A DNA stretch of 19,036 bases from an uncultured Clostridia bacterium (GCA_904397185.1 CAJFOL010000031.1:1-19036), one strand, 5' to 3'; counted from the first letter of the stretch, positions 1 to 6,774 are shown. Translations and numbers: made by a program. The notes: generated by a model from the letters alone, not told the origin.

Positions 1-144
1 AGTGCTTTAAAAAAGTTTAAAAGAAAATGCCAAAAAGATGGCATTATCGGCGATATCAGACGTAAAGAAGCATACTATAAACCAAGTGTTGCTAAAAAGA
101 TGAAAAGAGAAGCCGCTCGCAAAAGAGCAAGAAAAAGAGGCTAA
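1..144 (+). CDS. rpsU: 30S ribosomal protein S21, 3' part
   Basis: The frame opening at base 1 reads 47 residues to a TAA at 142-144. It begins SALKKFKRKCQ and ends in the very basic AARKRARKRG tail, with the YYKPSV core typical of bacterial S21. S21 is a small basic protein of the 30S subunit platform, near the 3' end of 16S rRNA. Only the first few residues are missing, outside the window. The next gene, rplS, starts 45 bp downstream with no terminator between, so the two are probably cotranscribed. This pairing is unusual, because rplS more commonly follows trmD. Identification is confident from the sequence pattern. Confidence 0.93.
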   Translation, partial: SALKKFKRKCQKDGIIGDIRRKEAYYKPSVAKKMKREAARKRARKRG

Positions 145-189
145 TCACCATTTTATCATATTAAAATTTTATTAAAAGGAGAAATAAAC

Positions 190-540
190 GTGGCTAACAT
201 AATTGACCAAATTGAAAAAGAATACATGAAAGAAAACGTACCTGAGTTCAATGTCGGCGACACTGTTAGAGTCGGTGTAAAGATCAAAGAAGGCGACAAA
301 GAGAGAATTCAAGGTTACGAAGGTGTTGTTATTGCTCGTAAAAACGGCGGTGTTAGAGAAAGTTTCACTGTTAGAAAGATTTCAAACGGTGTTGGTGTTG
401 AAAGAACTTTCCCTCTTCACTCTCCACTTGTTGCTTCAATTGAAGTAGTAAGAAAAGGTAAGCCAAGAAGAGCAAAACTCTACTATGTAAGAGAACTCAC
501 TGGTAAGGCTGCAAAGATTAAATCAGCAGACAACAAATAA
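190..540 (+). CDS. rplS: 50S ribosomal protein L19
   Basis: A 116-residue protein, the usual length for L19. It carries the family core: FNVGDTVRVGVKIKEGDKER near residues 20-40, then EGVVIARKNGG and RESFTVRKIS, then the FPLHSPLV segment and the RRAKLYYVREL tail. L19 sits at the 30S-50S interface of the ribosome. Translation starts at GTG (190-192), supported by an AAGGAG Shine-Dalgarno at 176-181 and by the conserved N-terminus that follows. It is probably cotranscribed with rpsU and ends at the hairpin terminator at 584-622. Nothing in the protein is unusual. Confidence 0.97.
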   Translation: MANIIDQIEKEYMKENVPEFNVGDTVRVGVKIKEGDKERIQGYEGVVIARKNGGVRESFTVRKISNGVGVERTFPLHSPLVASIEVVRKGKPRRAKLYYVRELTGKAAKIKSADNK

Positions 541-583
541 ATTTTATAAAGGTAATTTTATAAATGATTTGATATTATTAATT

Positions 584-622
584 AAAAAACTTCATGAAAA
601 ATCATATTCATGAAGTTTTTTT
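584..622 (+). terminator. Rho-independent terminator after rplS
   Basis: A 15-bp perfect stem pairs AAAAAACTTCATGAA (584-598) with TTCATGAAGTTTTTT (607-621) around an 8-nt loop and runs into a T tract. It lies 44 bp past the rplS stop and closes the ribosomal protein transcript. Confidence 0.88.
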
Positions 623-705
623 GTTGTATTTATATATATTTTTTTAAAAATTGATATTTTTAATAGCAATCTTAATCATAAAAATTTTATTATTATTATT
701 TTTTT

Positions 706-747
706 TTGACAATCAGGTATTACCTAATAAAAGATGCAATAATACCT
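706..747 (+). promoter_or_regulatory. Palindromic operator-like site beside a TTGACA box
   Basis: A consensus -35 hexamer TTGACA (706-711) is followed by the perfect odd palindrome AGGTATTACCT (715-725). A further half-site TAATACCT (740-747) is the inverted match of AGGTATTA (715-722). No good -10 box sits 16-18 bp downstream (the best is AAAGAT at 730-735, 3 of 6). The site may therefore be an operator for an unseen regulator rather than a simple vegetative promoter. It is the only strong palindrome in the 346-bp gap between rplS and the DUF11 cassette. Confidence 0.4.
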
Positions 748-828
748 TTTATTAAGCAATTTTAACAAAAAAATAAAAATTGGGCGACAAAAATAATGTA
801 TTATTTATCTTTATTACAAAATAGTCTA

Positions 829-854
829 ACATTTCCTCTTTCTTCCCATACAAT
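829..854 (+). promoter_or_regulatory. Sigma-E/sigma-K-like promoter candidate
   Basis: CATACAAT at 847-854 exactly matches the -10 consensus of the mother-cell sporulation sigma factors (sigma-E CATACAnT; sigma-K CATAnnnTA apart from the last base). An AC pair at 829-830, 16 bp upstream, fits the minimal sigma-K -35. Transcription would start near 861. That leaves a leader of about 25 nt with AAGAGGA (874-880) as ribosome binding site for the gene at 887. The motif is short, so a chance match is possible. Confidence 0.4.
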
Positions 855-886
855 GTTACTAGGGCTGTGATTTAAGAGGAAAATAT

Positions 887-2590
887 ATGGCTTTTGTGCA
901 ACGATATTCTACTATTGAGCGGGGTGGCATCCGCTTTATAGGCAATACTTTAGGTTTAAGCAAAATTTCAAATTCGCTTTCGGCAGGCACACTTGGCTCT
1001 ATTGGAGCCTTTACAAGTCTAAACAACACTCAGTTTTCAAACTTCCCAAACGGCACAACTTCAAACTATTTGCAAAATGGGTCGAATGCCACTCTTGTTT
1101 TGCCAATAGGGAGCGAAATCCTTTATGCAGAACTTGTCTGGGGCGGACTGTATAAGTCGCAAACTCAGGACATTTCAAATGTTTTAAACAGTTCTGTCAA
1201 TTTTATAGCAAACGGCACAGCACACTCCATTTTGCCAGATGCAACAACTTCGCAAAATTTCCTTATACCAAGTGGTGGCGGATATGACCTAGGCTTTTAT
1301 GTAAGGACGGCAAACGTCACGACAATAGTCTCATCGTCTCTCAACGGCACCTATTCATTAGGTGGAGTTCCAGCACTTCTCATTGCAAACGACAACCAGA
1401 CGACCCAGACCAATCATGCGGGCTGGACACTATGTGTTGTATACAAAAACGATAATGAGATAATAAGAGACTTGACACTATGGGTAGGCGGTGCGGTTGT
1501 TGGACCTAACACTCCAGTTAGCGACACAACCTTGACAGGTTTTTCGACTCCGTCAGCACTTCCTATTCAAGGCAAGGTATTTATGAGTGCTCAGGAAGGG
1601 GATGCGGTGCTGACTGGCGACCAATTCTTGTTCGGCAAGGATATCGCAAATTTATCTGTTATTTCGGGGCCAAACAATCCAGCAAACAACTTTTTTGCCT
1701 CGCAGATTAACAATGAAAACGGAGTGTTAGACACGAGTGGCACATTTGGCACAAGAAATGCAAATGCTCTTGCTGGCACAAATATTAGTGCAGGGCGACA
1801 GGGCTGGGATATAACTGCGGTCGATGTGTCAGATAAACTCGAACCGTCACAGACAAGTGCGGTGTTTAGATTTACAAGTTCAGGTGACCTTTACGTTCCA
1901 AATGCACTTGCCACACAGATTGATTCGCTCGGTGTATCTCTGTCGGTGGTTAAAACGGCGGACACTCAGGCGGTATTTGTAGGGCAGGATGTAAACTATA
2001 CCATTCAAGTAACAAATTCAGGGCAACTTGAGGCAGAAAACGTAATGCTTCAAGACACTGTCCCTGCAGGACTGACTCTTGTAAGCGGGTCAATAAAAGT
2101 TGATGGAGTGACAGTGGCAGACACATTCCCAGTATCTCTAGGCACGATTTCGGTCGGACAGACAAAAGAGGTGACCTACACTTTGCAGGCACTAACTGTT
2201 CCACTTATCAACCCAGCAATCAATATTGCGACTGTCAATTTTGAGTTTGAGCCATTCCCTGGCTATACTATCGAACTTGAGCAGAACAGCAATCCTGCGA
2301 GTGTATTTATTTTAGTTGAGGCAATCAACAACATCAAAACAGTCGATAAAGGTGTGGCTTTAAGTGGTGAAATTTTGACTTATACAAGTTTTATCACCAA
2401 CAACGGCAACCTTAATGCCATAGACTTTGTGTTTACGGATTCAATCCCAGCAGGGACGACTTTTGTTGAGGACTCAGTTACCGTAGATGGTGTGGCAATG
2501 CCTGGCGAAAACCCAGAAAATGGTATTAACATTGGCAACTTAAATGTCAATCAAGTGAAAGCGATAACCTTTAAAGTACAAATAAACTAG
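887..2590 (+). CDS. DUF11-repeat surface protein, first gene of cassette
   Basis: A 567-residue protein with no signal peptide, membrane segment or LPXTG motif. Residues 1-348 form an N-terminal region starting MAFVQRYSTIERGGIRFIG, with a GNTLGLSKISNS stretch, the type found in front of DUF11 repeats in Bacillota. Residues 349-480 are one complete DUF11 (Ig-like beta-sandwich) repeat with the QDTVPAGLTLV and VDGV signatures. Residues 481-567 hold a second repeat that stops about 40 residues early, at KVQIN. The missing end appears at the start of the next gene, whose ATG is 8 bp on. The ATG at 887 has AAGAGGA at 874-880. The function is unknown. A structural role at the cell or spore surface is inferred from the repeats and the upstream promoter motif. 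Confidence 0.82.
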   Translation: MAFVQRYSTIERGGIRFIGNTLGLSKISNSLSAGTLGSIGAFTSLNNTQFSNFPNGTTSNYLQNGSNATLVLPIGSEILYAELVWGGLYKSQTQDISNVLNSSVNFIANGTAHSILPDATTSQNFLIPSGGGYDLGFYVRTANVTTIVSSSLNGTYSLGGVPALLIANDNQTTQTNHAGWTLCVVYKNDNEIIRDLTLWVGGAVVGPNTPVSDTTLTGFSTPSALPIQGKVFMSAQEGDAVLTGDQFLFGKDIANLSVISGPNNPANNFFASQINNENGVLDTSGTFGTRNANALAGTNISAGRQGWDITAVDVSDKLEPSQTSAVFRFTSSGDLYVPNALATQIDSLGVSLSVVKTADTQAVFVGQDVNYTIQVTNSGQLEAENVMLQDTVPAGLTLVSGSIKVDGVTVADTFPVSLGTISVGQTKEVTYTLQALTVPLINPAINIATVNFEFEPFPGYTIELEQNSNPASVFILVEAINNIKTVDKGVALSGEILTYTSFITNNGNLNAIDFVFTDSIPAGTTFVEDSVTVDGVAMPGENPENGINIGNLNVNQVKAITFKVQIN

Positions 2591-2598
2591 GAGAAATT

Positions 2599-3372
2599 AT
2601 GATTATAACAAATCAATCAAATGTAACATTTCTGTCTGTTTTGCCAGGTGGCGGTACAGTTCCAGGCGAGCAGGACAGCAATATAGTCACAACCGAAGTG
2701 ATAACAACAACATTTAGCAAAGTTAAGTCAACTGCAGACAACTTCATTAGAGAGGGCGAAAACACAACCCAGTCTATCACTCTTACCAACAACACAAGTT
2801 TTATTATAAAAAATATGTTCTTCAATGACACCTTGGCAGCAGGGGCATCTCATGTGGCTGGAACTGTAATGATAGACGGAGTTAATTATCCGACCTACGA
2901 CCTGATAGCAGGCTTTAATCTTCCAGATTTACCACAAGGTGCAAGTACCACAATCTCGTATACCTTACTTGCAGACAATCCTAAGACACAAGATACTATC
3001 GACAACTTCGCGACTATAAATTATAGTGTAGACGACCCTGTTTCAGGTACACGAAACTTTACAGAGAACACAAATACTGTCACCTTTGCAGTCATCTCAA
3101 CAAGACTTGACATTGTAAAGAGTGTGGATAAGGCAGTGGCTGTAAGCGGTGAAATATTGAATTATACCTCTATCATCACCAATAACGGCAGTCAAACTGC
3201 GACAAATCTTGTGTTCAGCGATGTCCTTGAGGCGGGACTAACCTTTGTGGCAAACTCTGTCAAGATAGACGGTGTGACATTCCCAGGCTATAACCCGATA
3301 ACTACTTTTGCTCTTCCAAATCTTAACCCAGGCGAAAGTGTGAGAGTAGACTTCCAAGCATTAGTTATTTAA
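2599..3372 (+). CDS. DUF11-repeat protein, second gene of cassette
   Basis: A 257-residue protein without a signal peptide. Residues 1-38 (MIITNQSNVTF, then a LPGGGTVPGEQDSN turn) look like the last strands of a DUF11 repeat, matching what the upstream protein lacks. Residues 41-164 form one complete repeat with FNDTLAAG and IDGVNYP. Residues 167-257 are another repeat (FSDVLEAGLTFV, IDGVTFPGY) that again stops early, at FQALVI. The start is supported by AGGAGA at 2589-2594, which overlaps the stop codon of the preceding gene and suggests translational coupling. It is in a different frame from gene 1, so a single stop mutation does not explain the split. It is probably a structural partner of proteins 1 and 3. 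Confidence 0.8.
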   Translation: MIITNQSNVTFLSVLPGGGTVPGEQDSNIVTTEVITTTFSKVKSTADNFIREGENTTQSITLTNNTSFIIKNMFFNDTLAAGASHVAGTVMIDGVNYPTYDLIAGFNLPDLPQGASTTISYTLLADNPKTQDTIDNFATINYSVDDPVSGTRNFTENTNTVTFAVISTRLDIVKSVDKAVAVSGEILNYTSIITNNGSQTATNLVFSDVLEAGLTFVANSVKIDGVTFPGYNPITTFALPNLNPGESVRVDFQALVI

Positions 3373-3384
3373 GAGGATAAAATT

Positions 3385-3708
3385 ATGCGAATAATAAACA
3401 ACACCTCGAATGTGTCAGCAGAGTTTGAAGGCTTGCCAGTAAACTTTACAAGCAACAATGTCCAAACTATAATAAATGACCCAGTTATACCAGAATGCAA
3501 ATGCAATGTATGTATATTCTTTGATTTTTGCAGTGGCTGTTATTATAATCCGTGCGATTTTGTAAGGTTTGACAACTCTTGCCCATTTCCAGAGCCTATG
3601 GGTATAACTTTTGAAAGAGGACAAAACTGTAAAAATAGGTATAGCCATTGTTGTCATAAGTATTTTCGAAGAAGATGTCCTAATTGTAGAAAAAGACAAA
3701 CTTGCTAA
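3385..3708 (+). CDS. Small cysteine-rich protein with DUF11-like N-terminus
   Basis: A 107-residue protein in two parts. Residues 1-35 (MRIINNTSNV, then LPVNFTSNNVQT) resemble the N-terminus of the preceding protein and could complete its truncated last repeat. Residues 36-107 hold 13 cysteines (38, 40, 43, 49, 52, 57, 66, 82, 89, 90, 98, 101, 107), including CKCNVC, CC and CPNC, and a basic end. Such a tail could form disulfide cross-links, as in cysteine-rich spore coat proteins, or bind metal. The ATG has AGAGGA at 3372-3377, overlapping the previous stop codon. It shares the frame of gene 2, separated by one stop and four codons. I do not recognise a named family for the cysteine-rich part. 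Confidence 0.75.
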   Translation: MRIINNTSNVSAEFEGLPVNFTSNNVQTIINDPVIPECKCNVCIFFDFCSGCYYNPCDFVRFDNSCPFPEPMGITFERGQNCKNRYSHCCHKYFRRRCPNCRKRQTC

Positions 3709-4027
3709 AAAAAATGAAATTATTGCAAAAACACAATTTTTTGCATAAAAATTGACAAAAAACTCATATTTTTTGTGTATTTTCAATTAATTTACAAAAT
3801 TTTAAGCAAATTAATCAAAATATTTGTAAATTATGATAACAACAAATTTATCAGAATTTTTGTAAATATTGATTGTAACAAAATACCGATTACCTTGTAT
3901 GATGATCGGTATTTTTTAGATAGAAATAGAATAACAACAATGTTATTTTAATTTTTTATATAATTTTTTATAAAAATAAGTTTACATTCAATTTTAATAT
4001 GTTTTATCATTAACAAAAGGACAAACT
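3709..4027. other. AT-rich gap after the DUF11 cassette
   Basis: No gene is seen. The stretch holds a weak hairpin (TGCAAAAA 3724-3731 with TTTTTGCA 3738-3745), an isolated TTGACA (3752-3757) without a convincing -10, two copies of TTTGTAAAT, a small inverted repeat (TGATAA 3834-3839, TTATCA 3848-3853) and the terminator at 3881-3917. TATAAT at 3959-3964 may belong to the promoter of the hydrolase gene, but no clear -35 accompanies it. Confidence 0.6.
3881..3917 (+). terminator. Rho-independent terminator of the DUF11 cassette
   Basis: AAATACCGAT (3881-3890) pairs perfectly with ATCGGTATTT (3905-3914) around a 14-nt loop and continues into a six-T run (3912-3917). It is 172 bp past the cysteine-rich gene and is the first strong terminator in that direction. 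Confidence 0.75.
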
Positions 4028-4588
4028 ATGATGAATATTGATATAGAATTTTACGAAGGTGGGAGAGACGTTTTGGTCATTTTCACAGGTATTGGTGGCA
4101 CAACAAAAGGATATCAAAATAAATATGAAAAGATTGCAAAATATGTGACAAGCCAGTTTCATTTTTCGGTTTTTGTGGCAACAACACCATTAGGCTCATG
4201 GGCAACACTGAAAGAAAATTTGCAAAGTGTTTTGAATTTTGTTTTTAAAAAGTTAAAAAGTGATATTCTTAATATTTATGTAATGGGCTCTTCCGCTGGA
4301 GCAAACATGGTGCTAAGTTTTTCTTACCTATTTCCGCAAATAAAAAAGATTTTGGCAATCAATCCAGTAATGAATGTTAACTTTCATTGGATAGAAAATG
4401 GAATACAAAATTTTAAAGGCGGGGATATAAATGTTGTTCTTGGCGAAAAAGACCTGTCAAGTAGTTATGCAAAGTTGTTACCTAAGCATGAAAAGTTGAA
4501 ACTAACAATTCTCCCAGATATCGACCATTATTTTCAAGGGCATCTATCCACATTTATAGATTTGCCTAGATTTTATTTGTTTTACTAA
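4028..4588 (+). CDS. Small alpha/beta-hydrolase fold protein
   Basis: A 186-residue protein with the marks of a serine hydrolase. The TGIGGTTKGY segment (20-29) could form the oxyanion hole, and the nucleophile elbow GSSAG (87-91) places Ser89 as nucleophile. Asp142 in GEKD and His167 in DIDHYF have the expected order and spacing for the rest of the triad. There is no signal peptide, so it should be cytoplasmic. Its length is short for the superfamily but compatible with a minimal fold. A second ATG follows the first directly; AAAAGG about 7 bp upstream serves either. The substrate cannot be told. It is monocistronic, between two terminators. Confidence 0.72.
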   Translation: MMNIDIEFYEGGRDVLVIFTGIGGTTKGYQNKYEKIAKYVTSQFHFSVFVATTPLGSWATLKENLQSVLNFVFKKLKSDILNIYVMGSSAGANMVLSFSYLFPQIKKILAINPVMNVNFHWIENGIQNFKGGDINVVLGEKDLSSSYAKLLPKHEKLKLTILPDIDHYFQGHLSTFIDLPRFYLFY

Positions 4589-4644
4589 AATTTGGGGAAA
4601 CCATAGGGTTAAAAGGATAAATAAAAAAGTAGATTAAATTAAAT

Positions 4645-4670
4645 AAAAAAGGGGTTGTTTTCAACCCTCT
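4645..4670 (-). terminator. Terminator of tRNA-Arg (minus strand)
   Basis: On the minus strand GGGTTG (4667-4662) pairs with CAACCC (4657-4652) around a 4-nt loop and is followed by a T run (complement of the A tract 4645-4650). It sits just past the CCA end of the tRNA gene. Confidence 0.8.
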
Positions 4671-4676
4671 TTGTTT

Positions 4677-4752
4677 TGGTGACCCCACCGGGACTCGAAC
4701 CCAGAACAATCCCTTAGGAGGGGACCGTAATATCCTGTTTTACTATGAGGTC
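4677..4752 (-). tRNA. tRNA-Arg (anticodon CCT)
   Basis: The minus strand folds into a full 76-nt cloverleaf. The acceptor stem GACCTCA pairs with TGGGGTC, with discriminator A and an encoded CCA (4679-4677). The D-stem is GTAA/TTAC with GG in the loop. The anticodon stem GTCCC/GGGAT holds the loop CTCCTAA, anticodon CCT (complement at 4716-4718), which reads AGG arginine codons. The T-arm is CTGGG-TTCGAGT-CCCGG and the variable loop is short. It is a single gene with its own terminator. I see no integrated element or duplicated 3' end here. Confidence 0.95.
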
Positions 4753-5164
4753 ATAGATTTGATAACACTTTTATGTCAAATATTGCATTTTTGTCGTAAT
4801 TATTGGGATATTTACTAAAAAATTTAAATTCAAAAAAATAATCTTTTCTATATTTATCATTTTTTTAAGTGACAAATCTTTTCATATAAATTATGTTTTA
4901 TTGAATCTTTTTGAATTATAACACATAACTATGTTTTTTTCAATCTTATTTCACGTTTTTATTTAAAAATTTTTAAGTTTATAAAAAAATTATATCAATT
5001 ATACATTGATAAGATTGCTTTAAAATGTTAGTATAAAATTAAAATCCATAATTTTTTAGGCATAAAAATAGGAAATCACTGATATTTATAATAAAAAACA
5101 TTTAAATAAAGTGACTTTCGATTTTCTATGATAATGAGTGGAGTGAATTTTTAGCCAATTTTTT
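4753..5164. other. AT-rich gap with no gene
   Basis: These 412 bp between two minus-strand genes show no supported gene or RNA. TTGACA on the minus strand (4779-4774) may be part of the tRNA promoter, but no -10 box lies at the right distance. No clear terminator is visible for the regulator gene ending at 5165. Confidence 0.6.
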
Positions 5165-5641
5165 CTAGATTTTTTGTTTTTTTAAGGCTAGCCTATCTTT
5201 TATAAATTCTATGTATCGTGGAATAGGGTTTTCTATGGTGCAGGTATCAGATAGATATTCTTGTAGGAAACTGCTTTTTTCAAGTTTTACAAGTTCTGCT
5301 AGTAGGCATAGGAGTTCTTTAGGGGAGGGGTCTGGAGTGTCAAATTTTTGGTTAGCATATCTCTCCATATCTACAAGACCTTTTCTCATTTTGCATGTCT
5401 CTATAGCATTACAAATAGAGTGATCGACAAGTCTATTAGACAGATGAACTTGTTTAGATATTCTTGGAATTATGACTTTATTAAAGTCTATTTTTTTGCC
5501 TAGTTCACATATCAATTTCACACCATATTTAATACACTCATAGCCATATGTTCTTGGAGTTATTTTCAGTATCAAAAGATAGGTATATATCTGTTTATTG
5601 AAGATAAAATCGTCTAAATTCATATAATTACTCTTGTGCAT
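5165..5641 (-). CDS. Stand-alone Spo0A C-terminal-like DNA-binding protein
   Basis: A 158-residue protein whose residues 15-90 resemble the DNA-binding domain of the sporulation regulator Spo0A. Visible matches are the LLILKITPRTYGYECIKYGV segment (compare LLHEIGVPAHIKGYQYLR in Spo0A), the IPRISKQVHLS turn, and SNRLVDHSICNAIETC (68-83), which corresponds to the recognition helix TPSRVERAIRHAIEVAW. There is no receiver domain, so phosphorelay control would be absent. Residues 91-158 are a charged, mainly helical tail I do not recognise. ATG at 5641 is supported by AGGAGA about 6 bp upstream. The gene is divergent from the AlkD-like gene. It probably binds DNA as a transcription regulator; its targets are unknown. 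Confidence 0.68.
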   Translation of the reverse strand: MHKSNYMNLDDFIFNKQIYTYLLILKITPRTYGYECIKYGVKLICELGKKIDFNKVIIPRISKQVHLSNRLVDHSICNAIETCKMRKGLVDMERYANQKFDTPDPSPKELLCLLAELVKLEKSSFLQEYLSDTCTIENPIPRYIEFIKDRLALKKQKI

Positions 5642-5660
5642 AATTTCTCCTAACGAGTGA

Positions 5661-5690
5661 ATTATACAACAAATTAAAGGCTATTAGCAA
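5661..5690 (-). promoter_or_regulatory. Promoter of the Spo0A_C-like gene
   Basis: On the minus strand a perfect TATAAT (5666-5661) has TTGCTA (5690-5685) 18 bp upstream. The start would fall near 5654, giving a short leader of about 13 nt that includes the AGGAGA ribosome binding site. Confidence 0.5.
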
Positions 5691-5765
5691 AGGATTTTTA
5701 AACATTTTGTAAAATTTTCACATTTTTTTACAAAAATTAATTTATTGATTTATTTGTATTAATGA

Positions 5766-5812
5766 TTGACAAAATTTTGCTAGTGATTATTATATATTAT
5801 AAGTATAATATA
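5766..5812 (+). promoter_or_regulatory. Promoter with overlapping palindrome upstream of alkD-like gene
   Basis: TTGACA (5766-5771) is followed after 16 bp by TATTAT (5788-5793). Directly downstream, overlapping the expected start site, is a 20-bp perfect palindrome: TATATTATA (5793-5801) and TATAATATA (5804-5812) around a 2-nt centre. Its position suits a repressor site, although AT-rich palindromes can arise by chance. Confidence 0.5.
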
Positions 5813-5850
5813 ATATGTATACACTATGAGAAATTAGGAGAGAAAGAACT

Positions 5851-6537
5851 ATGAAGATAAAAGAAATGGTAAATGATTACATAAACAGTATCTGTGACCC
5901 AAAGAAGGCGGAATTTGATAGAGGACTTATAGATACCAAATTTGAAATAAAGGGGACTAAGACTAGGCAAATAGACGATTTTGCAAAGAGTCTTGTCAAG
6001 ATAAATGCAGATTTTTATGAACTTCCGCTTGAAAATTATGAGGAGATACTTTTAGCGGGGTGTTTTATTGGTAATAGCAAGGCTTCAAGCGAAGAAAAAG
6101 TGCAGATGCTTAAAAGGGTATTGCCGTACATAGACAACTGGGGGTTAAGCGATGCAATCATTGCAAGACTCAAAGGACTGGAAAGCGAGAAACAATTTTT
6201 TGTAGACTTATTAAAGGATGAAAGGCCTTTCTATGTGAGAGTGGGAATAGTTTGGCTTATGAAATATCAGTTGAAAAGTGACCTTAAAAATGTCGTAAAT
6301 TTAGTAAGTCAAGTTAAACTAGAGCATTTTTATGTGAAGATGGCAATAGCATGGTGCTATGCAGAGGCATTTGTGTACGACTATGATTATATGTATAATT
6401 TTGTCAAGACCATAGATGACGTTTTCATTCGAAACAAAACAATAACCAAAGCCTGCGAGTCCTACCGTGTCAGCCCTGACAAAAAACAAGAACTCAAAGC
6501 ATTGAAATTATATCCAGGGCAGGAAGTTGAGGAGTAA
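5851..6537 (+). CDS. DNA alkylation repair protein, AlkD-like HEAT repeats
   Basis: A 228-residue all-helical protein of the AlkD/AlkC-type glycosylase family, which removes alkylated bases using stacked HEAT-like repeats. The N-terminal KFEIKGTKTRQIDDFAKSL segment (about 30-48) matches the family pattern in which a Gly-x-(K/R) turn precedes a lysine-rich helix. KDERPFYVRVGIVWLMKYQL (120-140) corresponds to the core repeat with its aromatic and arginine residues, and the IAWCYAEAF repeat follows. The usual length is 220-240 residues. AGGAGA lies about 9 bp before the ATG. It is divergently placed from a Spo0A_C-like gene. Whether the catalytic aspartate is kept is not certain by eye. Confidence 0.75.
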   Translation: MKIKEMVNDYINSICDPKKAEFDRGLIDTKFEIKGTKTRQIDDFAKSLVKINADFYELPLENYEEILLAGCFIGNSKASSEEKVQMLKRVLPYIDNWGLSDAIIARLKGLESEKQFFVDLLKDERPFYVRVGIVWLMKYQLKSDLKNVVNLVSQVKLEHFYVKMAIAWCYAEAFVYDYDYMYNFVKTIDDVFIRNKTITKACESYRVSPDKKQELKALKLYPGQEVEE

Positions 6538-6774
6538 TTTTCGTTTGAGGGTGGACTGCGATCTAGCGAGGAAAAATGATTTATTAAATTTTTCAGTCGC
6601 AATATTTATGAGATAAATTATTAAAAAATGAGTTATTAAAAAAGTGCATCCAAACAAAAAATAATAGTGTTTTTTTGATATACTAAAAATTTCTAACTTG
6701 CATTTCTACTTAATTAAAAGATGGAAAATTTAAACGTGAAAGAAAAAAGACAAAATATTTAATATCAATAATTT
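6538..6774. other. Gap upstream of comM
   Basis: There is no gene in this stretch. An extended -10 element, TGaTATACT (TG at 6676-6677, hexamer 6679-6684), has no matching -35. If it is active, its transcript would run through the hairpin at 6775-6818 before reaching comM. Short complementary segments (GACTG, CAGTC) are present near 6553 and 6595, but no convincing terminator for the alkD-like gene is seen. Confidence 0.45.

Noticed and set aside
784..792. 0A box (GCGACAAAA) upstream of the DUF11 cassette
   Set aside because: Only the TTTGTCG part matches and the flank is CC instead of AA.
887..3372. DUF11 genes as one gene broken by recent mutations
   Set aside because: Both junctions have well-placed Shine-Dalgarno sites and ATG starts at equivalent domain positions, and the first involves a frame change. 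Decay cannot be fully excluded without relatives.
3752..3780. Promoter from TTGACA at 3752
   Set aside because: No acceptable -10 lies 16-18 bp downstream, and the cassette terminator follows at 3881.
3415..3786. Minus-strand frame of 123 codons opposite the cysteine-rich gene
   Set aside because: It overlaps a plus-strand gene with a good ribosome binding site and clear N-terminal homology to its neighbour; no start signal is seen on the minus strand.
4677..4752. tRNA-Arg as integration site of a mobile element
   Set aside because: No integrase gene and no repeated tRNA 3' end are present within the window.
4788..4800. 0A box near the tRNA (TTTTTGTCGTAAT)
   Set aside because: One mismatch in the core, and the position has no meaningful relation to a promoter.
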